NCBI RefSeq assembly: GCF_003390335.1
Contig: NZ_QUOU01000001.1
Span: 2,542,001 to 2,606,000 of the forward strand
From: Thalassotalea euphylliae
Lineage (GTDB): Bacteria; Pseudomonadota; Gammaproteobacteria; Enterobacterales; Alteromonadaceae
Direction: 5' to 3'
DNA length: 64,000 bases
Of the stretch, positions 7,753 to 18,329 are shown in pieces. Under the pieces are notes generated by a model. That model worked only from the letters and a program-made list of their open reading frames with translations. It was not told the DNA's origin and did not search any database. Positions within the stretch are counted from its first letter, which is position 1. The number at the start of each line of letters is the position of its first letter. Position numbers and translations under genes: made by a program.

Positions 7753-10437
7753 TTATTTTTGTTGAACCTTTTGTTTGCCAGAGTGGTTATTTGCCCGAGT
7801 AGTTATTTGCCTAAGCGGTAAATAAGCGCACAACATGGCAGTAATAATTAACAAGGCGCAAGTTTGCAAAATCGCGGCGATATCCAAGTTGAAGTGTATC
7901 GTCCAACCAAAGGCAATGGGCATTACGAATTTCAGTAGTGCCAGCCCCAGCAGTAACCCCAAAGGTAAGGCAAAAAGTACCGTAAAGACGACGATAATGT
8001 TCGTCTGTATAAGCTTCATCCCAAGTAATTGCCCTTGGGTAACGCCCAAATGGTTCAAGATGGTCAGCTGTTTGCGCTGATTAGCCCCTAAGCTCAATAA
8101 ACTGGTACACAGGCTAAGCAAGGCAATGGCCAGAATAAAACCATTTAGCGCTTTGGTGACGACAAAAGTGTCTTCAAACAAGCGATTGGCAAATTCCTTA
8201 AAGCGCTTATTGGCAAGGATTTTTTCGCTTTGTTGATCAAATTCGTTGATCAAACGCTCAGTAAATAGTGCCAATGACGTATTGGCATGATCGAGGCGAA
8301 TAGAGTAGCCAAAATGGCGACCATTCAGCGCTGCTAATTGGTGGCGAGGTTCAAGGGTAAAAAGTGAAATAAGCGGGTTGCCGTAATCGTAAAAAAAGCC
8401 GGAAATACGGCATGGGAATACGCGCTCATTTTGTCTAAAGTCGACAATATCGCCCAGCTCAACAGCAAATTTTATATAGGCTTGCTCGTTGGCTAAACAG
8501 CCGTGATTGGCAAAATGTGAGGCATTAACTTGTTCGCCACTGGTGAGTGAAATATGCTGGTAGTGCTGTTCACTGTTGCCAAAACTGGCCAATTTTGCCG
8601 GCAGCTTGGCCACTTCGCCATCACTTTGAAAATACACACTCACTTGGCTCACTTCTGGCTGTGCGTTGAGTACCGCGCGAAAGTCTGAGTTAACGTTTGC
8701 CGTGCGAAGATAGATATCTGCACTTAGCTGCTTTTCCAAATGGGCATCAAGCGTATTGCTGAAACTGGTCACCATTACCTGCATACCAACAGCACTGCCG
8801 AGTGCGACCAAAATGGCAACGATGGCAATAGTAAGATCGCTAATGTGCTGCTTGGTGTCACCGTGCAGCCAACTAGCCAGTGGATGTTGAAAATCAAAGC
8901 GAATACTCGCCAAGCGAGTCAGTAATTTAGGCACCAACAAAATAAATAACACAAGTATGCAAAAACACAGTAAGAGCGCCTGAAACTCAGTCACTGAAAA
9001 GAGATAAAGCCACCCTAGGCTGACAAGGGTAAGCGATAATAAGCTAACGAATATTTTTTGGTGCTGCCGACCAACCACCTTAACTTGGCTAGCCAGCATA
9101 AACACCAAGGCACTCACGTTTAATATGAAACCAATCGCCACATTCGTCCATTGCCAGTTTACCACTAGCGCTTTTTCTAGTTGGTATAGGCCAATCAACG
9201 TGCGATTAACATCAAGCACCAAGGTATTAGCAATAAAGTAGCCGCCCCATGCCCCGATAAAAGCCGTGGCGATGCTAATCACTGCCAGTTCGATCAATAA
9301 ACTCACTTGAATACTTTGCTTGGTGCAACCAAGCAAATGCATTTGCCAAAGTAATTTTTTGCGTGCCGAAAGTGTCAGTTTAATTGCGTTGTAACTTAGA
9401 AAGGCAGCAACGACATAGCCGAGCAACGCAAGCGCCATTAAATTAAAGAAAAAGGCATCAGAGAGTACATCAAAATTTTGTTGTTCAGCGGCTACCAGCC
9501 GTGCTTGCCCTTTAATCAAGCGTTCGATTTCACTGACCTGCTTGGCTGACAAGTTAGAAAGCTCAATAAAACTTAACTGCCCATTAGCGTTTAACAGCTG
9601 ATCCGCAAGTGCCAAGTCGGTCATTGCCCAAAGACCTATACCATCAACAAAATGAACCTGCAGAGCCGCTTGATAAGGCTCAAATTTAAAGATTACTGTG
9701 TTTTTTTGATCTGTATTTGCTGAAGGCTTTTGCCGATTTTCCGCTGAAGGCTCTTGCTGGTTTTCCGCTGAAGGCTCTTGCTGGTTTTCCGCTGAAGGCT
9801 CTTGCTGATTTTTTGCTGAAGGCTCTAGCCGTGATTTAAACTGGCTATCAACAAATAAAGTCGTTAATGGTGAGTAAATAGATGAGTTGTTGCCCGTGTT
9901 ATCTCTGGCTGACTGATTTTGCGTATCATCACTGCTTGTTGGTTCAAACAAGCGACTCACCATCTCTTGCTGTTGGCCTTTGTGACTCGCATTTAACCAA
10001 AGCAAGGTATTAACCCCTTGAATAGCGAGTGTCTGCCCAGAGGCTGTGGTTAAATTACCGCGTAATATCGGTTGCGCATGGCTATAACCATTTCGCCTTA
10101 GCGTTAACCATAAATCGCCAGCAATATATTTCTCGCCAACAAGCGGCTGAATTAAGTGCGAAACAGGGTTTTCGATCAGCGCTGACGAGTGGCTATAGCG
10201 GTTTTTCGCCTCTTGATTTAAACCGGTAATGGCGGTGAGTAACGCACTACCTAAGCTAAACCCCAAAATAAAAAGTGCCATTAACCACGGGCGCTGTCGA
10301 TAAAATGCCAGATGAGTCGCTAAAATACGTAAAATAGCGTTCAATTCGATGGCTTGAGGCTGATTTGTGCTTGTTTGCGCTTTTGTTATCTGTGTCATTA
10401 ACTGCGTCATAAGAAAAGTGTTACGCAAACTGCCCAT
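7753..10437 (-). CDS. FtsX/MacB-like ABC transporter permease
   Basis: The protein has about 894 residues. A membrane segment near residue 55 (RPWLMALFILGFSLGSALLTA) is followed by a large extracytoplasmic domain, then clusters of three to four membrane helices in the middle and at the C-terminus. That is the layout of FtsX-type permeases with two FtsX domains. The first bases overlap the end of the ATPase gene, which argues for translational coupling; ATG 10410 is an alternative start. The first periplasmic domain contains an eight-residue tandem repeat (EPSAENQQ). The system probably moves a lipid or lipoprotein together with the AttH-like lipoprotein, by analogy with LolCDE. Confidence 0.85.
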   Translation of the reverse strand: MGSLRNTFLMTQLMTQITKAQTSTNQPQAIELNAILRILATHLAFYRQRPWLMALFILGFSLGSALLTAITGLNQEAKNRYSHSSALIENPVSHLIQPLVGEKYIAGDLWLTLRRNGYSHAQPILRGNLTTASGQTLAIQGVNTLLWLNASHKGQQQEMVSRLFEPTSSDDTQNQSARDNTGNNSSIYSPLTTLFVDSQFKSRLEPSAKNQQEPSAENQQEPSAENQQEPSAENRQKPSANTDQKNTVIFKFEPYQAALQVHFVDGIGLWAMTDLALADQLLNANGQLSFIELSNLSAKQVSEIERLIKGQARLVAAEQQNFDVLSDAFFFNLMALALLGYVVAAFLSYNAIKLTLSARKKLLWQMHLLGCTKQSIQVSLLIELAVISIATAFIGAWGGYFIANTLVLDVNRTLIGLYQLEKALVVNWQWTNVAIGFILNVSALVFMLASQVKVVGRQHQKIFVSLLSLTLVSLGWLYLFSVTEFQALLLCFCILVLFILLVPKLLTRLASIRFDFQHPLASWLHGDTKQHISDLTIAIVAILVALGSAVGMQVMVTSFSNTLDAHLEKQLSADIYLRTANVNSDFRAVLNAQPEVSQVSVYFQSDGEVAKLPAKLASFGNSEQHYQHISLTSGEQVNASHFANHGCLANEQAYIKFAVELGDIVDFRQNERVFPCRISGFFYDYGNPLISLFTLEPRHQLAALNGRHFGYSIRLDHANTSLALFTERLINEFDQQSEKILANKRFKEFANRLFEDTFVVTKALNGFILAIALLSLCTSLLSLGANQRKQLTILNHLGVTQGQLLGMKLIQTNIIVVFTVLFALPLGLLLGLALLKFVMPIAFGWTIHFNLDIAAILQTCALLIITAMLCAYLPLRQITTRANNHSGKQKVQQK
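9719..9830 (-). repeat. 24-bp in-frame tandem repeat inside ABC permease
   Basis: About 4.7 units of 24 bases repeat. The units at 9743-9766 and 9767-9790 are identical and the outer ones carry a few changes. The protein reads as EPSAENQQ repeats, hydrophilic and probably disordered, inside the periplasmic domain. Because 24 is a multiple of three, changes in copy number keep the frame. Confidence 0.95.
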
Positions 10438-11074
10438 TGCTTAGCACTTCAACGCGATCAAAATAATCGGTCAATTGCTGGCTATGAGTGACCATCACTA
10501 AATTGATATTACGCTCTCGACATAACGCCGTGAGTAGCTTAACCACCTGATGTGAGCGAGTTTGATCTAAATTACCTGTTGGCTCATCGGCCAGCACAAG
10601 TTTAGGCTTGTTAAGCAAGGCACGCGCTATACCCACACGCTGCTGCTCACCGCCAGAAATTTGGTGCGGCATTGCATCAAGCTTATTTTCAAGGCCAAGC
10701 GCGGCTACTAACGCCGTAAATTCACTTGCCTCTTGCTTTGGAAAGTTTAACTGGAATTGAAAAAGAATATTCTGTTTGACGGTTAAACAGTCAAGCAGCT
10801 GATAATGTTGAAAAATCAGCCCAAGTTGACGGCGATAGATGGCAAGTTCAGTGTCGTCAAGTTGCGTTAAATCCGTATCATCAATTGCCACGGCGCCAGC
10901 ATCTGCTGGTAGCAAGCCCGCTAAAATATGCAGCAGTGTCGTTTTGCCTGAGCCACTGTCGCCAAGTAATGCGAGTTGCTCACCTTGCGTCAGCGAAAGG
11001 TTTAACCCGCGAAGGATAGGAAATTCGCGATCGCCTTGGTATCGGCTAAAGCTTAGGTTGCTTACTTCAATCAC
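10421..11074 (-). CDS. LolD-like ABC transporter ATPase
   Basis: Walker A (LGDSGSGKTTLL), Q-loop (FQHYQLLD), signature (ISGGEQQRVGIARAL), Walker B (LVLADEPTGNLD) and switch His (VTHSQQ) are all present, so the ATPase should be active. I chose the GTG at 11074 because AAGGAG lies five bases before it; this gives 217 residues, close to LolD/MacB-type ATPases. It is the first gene of the operon with the FtsX-like permease and the AttH-like lipoprotein. The family is that of mechanotransmission ABC systems, not classical importers. Confidence 0.9.
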   Translation of the reverse strand: MIEVSNLSFSRYQGDREFPILRGLNLSLTQGEQLALLGDSGSGKTTLLHILAGLLPADAGAVAIDDTDLTQLDDTELAIYRRQLGLIFQHYQLLDCLTVKQNILFQFQLNFPKQEASEFTALVAALGLENKLDAMPHQISGGEQQRVGIARALLNKPKLVLADEPTGNLDQTRSHQVVKLLTALCRERNINLVMVTHSQQLTDYFDRVEVLSNGQFA

Positions 11075-11234
11075 AACAACTCCTTGTATTTCCTTATGTT
11101 TAGTTCCCAAGTTTACTATTAGGGATTATCTATTGCTAGCCACATTTTGTGGTTGCGCTACTAGCGATTTTTCACCAAGCACAATAGCAATAAAGGTTTA
11201 TACGGGTAGGCAACCGGAACCGAACTAAAAATGG

Positions 11235-11261
11235 TACAAAAAAGGGAGCATTATTGCTCCC
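11235..11261 (-). terminator. Rho-independent terminator of the M28 peptidase gene
   Basis: GGGAGCA (11244-11250), a TTAT loop and TGCTCCC (11255-11261) form a perfect stem. On the minus strand it is followed by six T. It lies about 35 bases after the stop of the minus-strand peptidase gene. Confidence 0.85.
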
Positions 11262-11295
11262 TCTGTTTTTTAAAACACAAGATTATCTCGACAAA

Positions 11296-12957
<1,662 letters not shown>

Positions 12958-13124
12958 GAAGATACTATTTATTAGAATATTCGGGACTGGCAGTATATAC
13001 CTAAGCGATTGATGCACGCTAGTTTCCGCCAGTGAGAGTGCTCAAACCGCGTACAGATAAATTGGCAAAGCCAGGCTAAAAAACGAATTAGGAAAGCCAA
13101 GGTAAGCGAGGAGAAAAGTAAAAT

Positions 13125-13586
13125 ATGGAAGCGCTTAAACTAAAAGTTCCACCAGTGGTGTTGGTGTTTATTACCATGCTCTTGATGACATTAACCAAAA
13201 GCACCACGCCGCAATGGGCTTTGACCTTTGAATTTGCCAGTGCGCTAGCGACAACGCTTATCGCAGTGGGGGCAGCTATTGCTATTGCTGGTGTGTGGGC
13301 CTTTAAACGAGCGCAAACCACAGTCAACCCCATGGCGCCAAGTGAGGCGTCAAATCTAGTTTGTACAGGTATTTATCGACTCACCCGCAATCCCATGTAT
13401 TTAGGGTTTTTACTTGCGTTGTTAGCGTTTGCTTCGTACTTGCAACACCCCATGACCTTAATTTGGTGTGCGCTGTTTGTTTGGTATATGACTGAGTTTC
13501 AAATTAAACCCGAAGAGCATATGTTAGCTGAAATTTTTGGTCGGCCATATCACGACTACTGCTCTCAGGTTAGACGTTGGCTATAA
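13125..13586 (+). CDS. Isoprenylcysteine carboxyl methyltransferase-family membrane protein
   Basis: About 153 residues with four membrane segments. The C-terminal block YRLTRNPMYLGFLLAL ... KPEEHMLAEIFGRPYHDYCSQVRRWL is the SAM-binding signature of ICMT/PEMT-type integral membrane methyltransferases. AGGAGAAAAGTAAAAT precedes the ATG. Small bacterial members are often annotated as methyltransferases of unknown substrate, and nothing in the neighbours defines one here. A second, longer member of the same broad fold lies at 41238. Confidence 0.82.
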   Translation: MEALKLKVPPVVLVFITMLLMTLTKSTTPQWALTFEFASALATTLIAVGAAIAIAGVWAFKRAQTTVNPMAPSEASNLVCTGIYRLTRNPMYLGFLLALLAFASYLQHPMTLIWCALFVWYMTEFQIKPEEHMLAEIFGRPYHDYCSQVRRWL

Positions 13587-13611
13587 ATCGCACTTAGAAG
13601 TAAAGGTTTGC

Positions 13612-13617
13612 TATAAT
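13612..13617 (+). promoter_or_regulatory. -10 element before sulfotransferase gene
   Basis: TATAAT is followed by the G+C-rich discriminator CGCGCC, about 64 bases before the sulfotransferase start. No good -35 box is visible. Similar boxes precede miaE (TAAAAT CGCGAC) and ttcA (TATAAT GCGCCC). Confidence 0.45.
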
Positions 13618-13680
13618 CGCGCCGTTTTATAGCTAACGGCTTTTACCCTTGGCTTAACCCACTTTTTTATCAACTATGTC

Positions 13681-14406
13681 ATGACTAACTCTCCATTAAC
13701 GTTGAACGCACCACTAGCCTCGAACTCGCATGACCCCACAAACGCAACAACCTCCGATCTACGTATTCACACATCGAAAATTTGGATTATTGGCCTGCCC
13801 CGCACGGCCACTACGAGCATTTGTGTGACGATGCTCGAACTGGGCTTTAAAACCGCGCATACGGCGTATTTGCAGCGTTGCTTTGACAGCGCACAGGTCA
13901 TTGCCGATACACCGGTATTTTGCGATTACCAAGCATTGGACAAGCAATATCCTAACAGCAAATTTATTTATTTAACGCGGTCATTTGATAAGTGGTTACC
14001 GTCTATTCGCCAGCTGTTAAGCCGTATGTACACTAACTTACAGCGCGGCGACGGTGGTTTTAACCCCCATTTAAAACGCTGTTTTAACGATGTTTTTTCG
14101 CCTCTCACGGAAAACAATATCGCCAGTGACGAATTTCTCATTCAGTGTTATACAAAACATCAACAAGGGATTCACGATTACTTTAAACATCGTGAGCAAG
14201 ATTTGTTAACACTCGATATCGCGGCAAGTGATAGCTTTGCCAAGCTGATTGAGTTTCTCGGCTTACCCCAAGATACTCAAGGTGAATTTCCACTCATTAA
14301 TATGAAAGGCAAAGTCACCGCCTGGAATAAAATTAATCACCCGCTCAAGGTTGCATCAACGAACAATGGCCGTATTGATAGTAGGTTTGCCTATCAATTA
14401 ATCTAG
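13681..14406 (+). CDS. Sulfotransferase-family protein
   Basis: The 5'-phosphosulfate-binding loop of PAPS-dependent sulfotransferases is clear (IIGLPRTATTSIC, about residues 36-48). FIYLTRSFDKWLPSIRQ at about residue 97 is the second binding region. Length, about 241 residues, is normal for the compact bacterial Sulfotransfer family. No ribosome site precedes the ATG at 13681, and the first 30 residues are low in complexity, so the true start may lie later. The acceptor is unknown, and no glycan or lipid synthesis genes are nearby. Confidence 0.75.
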   Translation: MTNSPLTLNAPLASNSHDPTNATTSDLRIHTSKIWIIGLPRTATTSICVTMLELGFKTAHTAYLQRCFDSAQVIADTPVFCDYQALDKQYPNSKFIYLTRSFDKWLPSIRQLLSRMYTNLQRGDGGFNPHLKRCFNDVFSPLTENNIASDEFLIQCYTKHQQGIHDYFKHREQDLLTLDIAASDSFAKLIEFLGLPQDTQGEFPLINMKGKVTAWNKINHPLKVASTNNGRIDSRFAYQLI

Positions 14407-14512
14407 TTGGAGTAACCACCTCCGTCATTCAACCATTTTCTGTCGCACCTTCTCAGTAATATTCTCGGTAATAGAAAATACAATAGCACTTTGCGCCGAG
14501 CGCCAAGGCTGG

Positions 14513-14518
14513 TAAAAT
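14513..14518 (+). promoter_or_regulatory. -10 element before miaE
   Basis: TAAAAT followed by CGCGAC, 75 bases before the miaE ATG. It resembles the boxes before the sulfotransferase gene and ttcA. No -35 box is clear. Confidence 0.35.
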
Positions 14519-14593
14519 CGCGACCTTTTAAAGTGCTAGCGCATTGCTTTGCTGGCACTTGTGTCATTCACGTTTTATAAAGACGATATCGCT

Positions 14594-15166
14594 ATGTTTG
14601 AATTGAAGTACCACACCCCATTTGAATGGACCGACGCTGTAATGGCAGATTTTGATGCTTTTTTGCAGGATCACGCAGCAGCAGAAAAGAAAGCCTCAGG
14701 CATGGCGATGTCGATGCTGTCGCACTACCCTGATCGCCTCAAGCTTGTTAAAGCCATGACAGACTTAGCGCTTGAAGAGCTGATTCATTTTAAACAAGTG
14801 TTAAAGCTATTAATCGCTCGCAATGTGCAACTTGCCGACGATAAAAAAGATACTTACATCAAAGAGATTCGCGCGTTGTTTCGCCGTGGTCGCGACGAGT
14901 TTTTAATGGATCGCTTGTTAGTGGCTGGTGTCATTGAAGCCCGAGGTCATGAGCGCTTCGCGTTGGTTGCCGAGGCACTGCCCGCGGGTAAAGACAAAGA
15001 TTTTTACGTTGCTATTGCAAAGTCAGAAGAAAAACACAAAAACTTATTTGTTGAACTTGCTTACGAATATTTTGACAAAACAGACGTAGATACACGCTTA
15101 GAAGAAATCCTTATCGCTGAAGCGGCGATTTGTGAAAAATTACCATTTCGCGCGGCATTACACTAA
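14594..15166 (+). CDS. miaE: tRNA-(ms2io6A37) hydroxylase MiaE
   Basis: MiaE is a di-iron, ferritin-like oxygenase that hydroxylates the isopentenyl group of ms2i6A at position 37 of tRNA. The start MFELKYHTPFEW at 14594 matches the family start; the longer open frame upstream is not used. Iron ligands are visible in helix-borne motifs: EKKASGMAM, ALEELIHFKQV, EARGHERF and SEEKHKNLF. About 190 residues, the short MiaE form. It is followed 87 bases later by the beta-lactamase gene. Confidence 0.93.
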   Translation: MFELKYHTPFEWTDAVMADFDAFLQDHAAAEKKASGMAMSMLSHYPDRLKLVKAMTDLALEELIHFKQVLKLLIARNVQLADDKKDTYIKEIRALFRRGRDEFLMDRLLVAGVIEARGHERFALVAEALPAGKDKDFYVAIAKSEEKHKNLFVELAYEYFDKTDVDTRLEEILIAEAAICEKLPFRAALH

Positions 15167-15253
15167 AACCTTTTATTGCTATAACCAAAGCAAACCATTG
15201 AGTTATGGCGCGTAAAAGACCGCACTAACTACCCGTTAAGGAAGATTATAAAA

Positions 15254-16174
15254 ATGAATTTGGGATCAATAAAAGCGCTGCGCCGCATCACTGCGCTTGC
15301 TTTAGCTACTGCAACTTTAGTTGCTTATCCATTGCCTTCAGTGGCGGCAGTTGTTGATGCTGCGCCACAAAGTGCTCAAGCCAGCTCTGCGCTAAGCCAA
15401 GAGAAGAGCCAAAACAAGAGCCAAGATAAAAGCCCGCAAGTGCTACCTTGTGAGCAAGCCAATAGTCAGTGTGCTTTTGTACTGTTAACCGCAGACGGCG
15501 ATCTTAAAGTACACAACAAACAATGGGCGAACACGCGCTTTAGCCCATTTTCAACGTTTAAAATCCCTAATTCACTCATTGCATTAGATTTAGGCATTGT
15601 CAGCGATTTAAGCCAAACCATGAGCGCCGATACCAAAACCTATGCGCCGGAAGGTTGGTGGCCAAGCAGTTGGACTGCTGGCGAGCACACCTTGCGCTCT
15701 GCTTACCAAGTTTCGAATGTGCCAATTTACCGCGCCATCGCAACACAGGTGGGCGCTGAGCGCATGCAAGGCTATTTAAACAATTTTGATTACGGCAATC
15801 GCGATATTAGCGCTGGAATTGATGTATTCTGGTTAGGTGTCAGCTTACAAATTTCCCCTATTGAACAAGCACAATTTTTACAACGCTTGTACAGCAAACA
15901 ACTACCACTAAAAACCAGCACTTATGCGCTACTCAAGCCATTAATGCTAAATCACGACACGCCTGATTATAAAATTTATGGTAAAACTGGCGCGGGGACG
16001 TTTAGCCCAACGAAAGCACAAGGCTGGTTTGTCGGTGTTGTTGAAGAGAATGGCAAATATCATTATTTTGCCGCGCACGGCCAATCAACCACGCTAAAGC
16101 ACATCGCTAAGCACCGTAAAGATATCGCGAGAGCCTATCTTGCCCATTACCAATTACCCCATACCATACAATAA
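15254..16174 (+). CDS. Class D (OXA-type) serine beta-lactamase
   Basis: All class D hallmarks are present: STFK with active Ser100 and the carbamylatable Lys103, SNV (154-156) as the SxV motif, YGN (180-182), FWLGVSLQISPIEQ and KTG (244-246) followed by a conserved Trp. A signal peptide of about 35 residues sends it to the periplasm. A 25-residue Gln/Ser/Lys-rich stretch (SQEKSQNKSQDKS) separates signal and enzyme and is unusual, making it 306 residues against about 265-275. Its place between miaE and rlmJ suggests a resident chromosomal enzyme, not a cassette. Substrate range cannot be read. Confidence 0.92.
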   Translation: MNLGSIKALRRITALALATATLVAYPLPSVAAVVDAAPQSAQASSALSQEKSQNKSQDKSPQVLPCEQANSQCAFVLLTADGDLKVHNKQWANTRFSPFSTFKIPNSLIALDLGIVSDLSQTMSADTKTYAPEGWWPSSWTAGEHTLRSAYQVSNVPIYRAIATQVGAERMQGYLNNFDYGNRDISAGIDVFWLGVSLQISPIEQAQFLQRLYSKQLPLKTSTYALLKPLMLNHDTPDYKIYGKTGAGTFSPTKAQGWFVGVVEENGKYHYFAAHGQSTTLKHIAKHRKDIARAYLAHYQLPHTIQ

Positions 16175-16183
16175 GGAATTCTC

Positions 16184-17020
16184 TTGTTAAGTTACCGCCA
16201 CGCTTTTCACGCCGGCAATTTTGCCGATGTACTCAAACACAGTGTTTTGCATCATGTGTTGAACTATATGACGGAAAAAGAGAAAGGGTTTAGCTATATC
16301 GACACCCACTCTGGCGCGGGCATGTACAAGTTACAAGACGAATACGCACAAAAAACTGGCGAGTATAAACAAGGTATCGGCAAGCTATACAAGGCGCCTA
16401 AGCTAACGCCTTTACTCGCCGATTATGTGGCACTTATCAAAAGTTTTAATACACAAGCTTTGGCGCTTTATCCAGGTTCACCAGCAGTTGCCCAATATCA
16501 CGCCAGAAAGCAAGACAGCGCCCGTTTGTTTGAGCTACACAATACCGATATTAGCTTGCTTGAGCAGTTTTGCGATCACTGGAAACAAGCAAGTGTCTTT
16601 CAAAAAGACGGCTACGCTGGGCTTGTCAGGCAGTTACCACCGCCAACACGCAGAGCGGTCGTGTTAATCGACCCGCCTTTTGAAATTAAAAACGATTATC
16701 AAAAAGCGGTTGATGCGGTGATTAAAGCCTATAAAAAGTTTGCCACTGGCACCTATATTATTTGGTATCCGATCGTACAACGTCATTACATTGATACCAT
16801 GGAAGCGGCGATTAGCAGCAGCCAGCTAAGCAATGTGATGAAAGTAGAGCTTTGCTTATCACCCGATTCAGAACAATATGGCATGACAGGTACGGGATTG
16901 TTTATTGTTAACCCTCCTTGGCAGCTAGCTAGCGAACTTGAAAGCGCACTGCCGCAACTGAAAACGTTATTGGGCACTGAGCAATCGAGTTACACACTGG
17001 ATATGCTAGTACCTGAATAA
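16184..17020 (+). CDS. rlmJ: 23S rRNA (adenine2030-N6)-methyltransferase RlmJ
   Basis: The start LSYRHAFHAGNFADVLKH and the catalytic motif IDPPFE (near residue 166) identify RlmJ, a SAM-dependent enzyme that methylates A2030 of 23S rRNA. The start codon is TTG at 16184, with AAGGAA nine bases before it. That leaves only nine bases after the beta-lactamase stop, so the two genes may share a transcript. About 278 residues, the usual length. Confidence 0.95.
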   Translation: MLSYRHAFHAGNFADVLKHSVLHHVLNYMTEKEKGFSYIDTHSGAGMYKLQDEYAQKTGEYKQGIGKLYKAPKLTPLLADYVALIKSFNTQALALYPGSPAVAQYHARKQDSARLFELHNTDISLLEQFCDHWKQASVFQKDGYAGLVRQLPPPTRRAVVLIDPPFEIKNDYQKAVDAVIKAYKKFATGTYIIWYPIVQRHYIDTMEAAISSSQLSNVMKVELCLSPDSEQYGMTGTGLFIVNPPWQLASELESALPQLKTLLGTEQSSYTLDMLVPE

Positions 17021-17112
17021 GCTCCTCCCGGACAAATAACGACTCTGGCATTTATACTTTCAACAATATTAACTATGCTGTCATCAAGTATAAGTGCCTT
17101 GGGATAATTTCG

Positions 17113-17544
17113 ATGATGGAACCTACACAACAAGACGCCAGTAAGCTATCTGCCAATAATCTATCAATCAAACAAATTGCTATCGCGATTAGCGACTTAC
17201 CGAAAGCGGTTAATTTTTACCATAAGATTCTTAATATCCCGCTTGCTTTTGAAGTACCACCCAACCTAGCGTTTCTTGAGCTTGGTGATATTCGCTTAAT
17301 GCTGACAACGCTGCAAGGCAGTGAGCGAGATCATCAAACATCCGTCATCTACTACCACACCACGAATATAGAGCAATATTTCGAGCAGTTAAGCACGCTA
17401 AGCGTCACTATTGAGCGTCTACCGGCGTTTGCCGCTAAAATGCCAGATCACGATTTATGGATTGGCTTTATCCGCGATCCTGATGATAATCTAATCGGCA
17501 TAATGGAAGAAAAACAGCCAGTTACTCCAGTTGCCCAAAGCTGA
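17113..17544 (+). CDS. VOC-superfamily (glyoxalase/bleomycin-resistance fold) protein
   Basis: About 143 residues with one VOC module of two beta-alpha-beta-beta-beta units. Typical phrases are SIKQIAIAISDLPKAVNFYH at the start, FLELGDIRLML in the middle and IRDPDDNLIGIMEE at the end, where the last Glu is the metal ligand of many VOC enzymes. It is probably a small metal-dependent enzyme or binding protein. The substrate is unknown, and it stands alone with its own GGGAT ribosome site. Confidence 0.78.
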   Translation: MMEPTQQDASKLSANNLSIKQIAIAISDLPKAVNFYHKILNIPLAFEVPPNLAFLELGDIRLMLTTLQGSERDHQTSVIYYHTTNIEQYFEQLSTLSVTIERLPAFAAKMPDHDLWIGFIRDPDDNLIGIMEEKQPVTPVAQS

Positions 17545-17654
17545 TTAAGTTTGCGCAAAGCTGAAAACTAAAAGCAACGCACGCTAAATCGACTCAAATC
17601 CAAAGCTTAATAACACAACTAAAGAATAAAACTAAAAATTAGAAAAGGTTACCA

Positions 17655-18158
17655 ATGAATAAACTTCGCTTCGCTTTACTGCTTATCTTATTAACTCCAT
17701 TTTTCGGTACTTTATTTGGTACGGCTTACGCCAATGAAACTGGCGAAGAAAAAGCGGTGATCAACCAACTGCTCAACGACTTTTTAGCCAATACCATTAA
17801 CGACGATTTGAAAAATCATCAACGCTTTTGGGCTGATGATCTTATTTACACTAGCTCATCTGGTGCAAGATTTGATAAGGCCCACATTATTGAAGGTATT
17901 GAGGCTGATTTAAAAGCCACAGCAATGGAACACACCAAGGAAAGTCATAAAACGCTGCCACCGCTTTACTGGGCTGAACAAACCGATATTCGTATTTACG
18001 GCTCAACCGCGATAGTTGCATTTAAACTGATGCACAAAGAAAATGCGAACGCAACAGAAGTAAAACAAACCTACTTTAATACTGGCACCTTGTTAAAACG
18101 CAATGGTATTTGGCAAGTGATTGCATGGCAAGCAACTAAAATTCCACATGAAAACTAG
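17655..18158 (+). CDS. Secreted NTF2-like (SnoaL/DUF4440) protein
   Basis: A signal peptide (residues 1-26, cut after TAYA) is followed by an NTF2-like domain of about 130 residues, with NQLLNDFLANTINDD, FWADDLIYTSSSGARFDK and TYFNTGTLLKRNGIWQVIAWQATKI as family phrases. AAAGG precedes the ATG. Such proteins are small alpha/beta cone folds that bind or isomerise small molecules. No specific function can be given. The neighbourhood holds other small exported proteins. Confidence 0.75.
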   Translation: MNKLRFALLLILLTPFFGTLFGTAYANETGEEKAVINQLLNDFLANTINDDLKNHQRFWADDLIYTSSSGARFDKAHIIEGIEADLKATAMEHTKESHKTLPPLYWAEQTDIRIYGSTAIVAFKLMHKENANATEVKQTYFNTGTLLKRNGIWQVIAWQATKIPHEN

Positions 18159-18329
18159 TATTGTTTTAGGTCACATCAATACACCATCAATAAAGTAATA
18201 TGGGATACAGTCAGCTCACCCAACTGCCTAATAAATCATTAATATCAATAGTTTACATTAAGATAAAACTAAAAGCACATTACTAAATTGTAATGTAAAT
18301 TGGATACTTTTATGCATGCAAGGAAGAAA

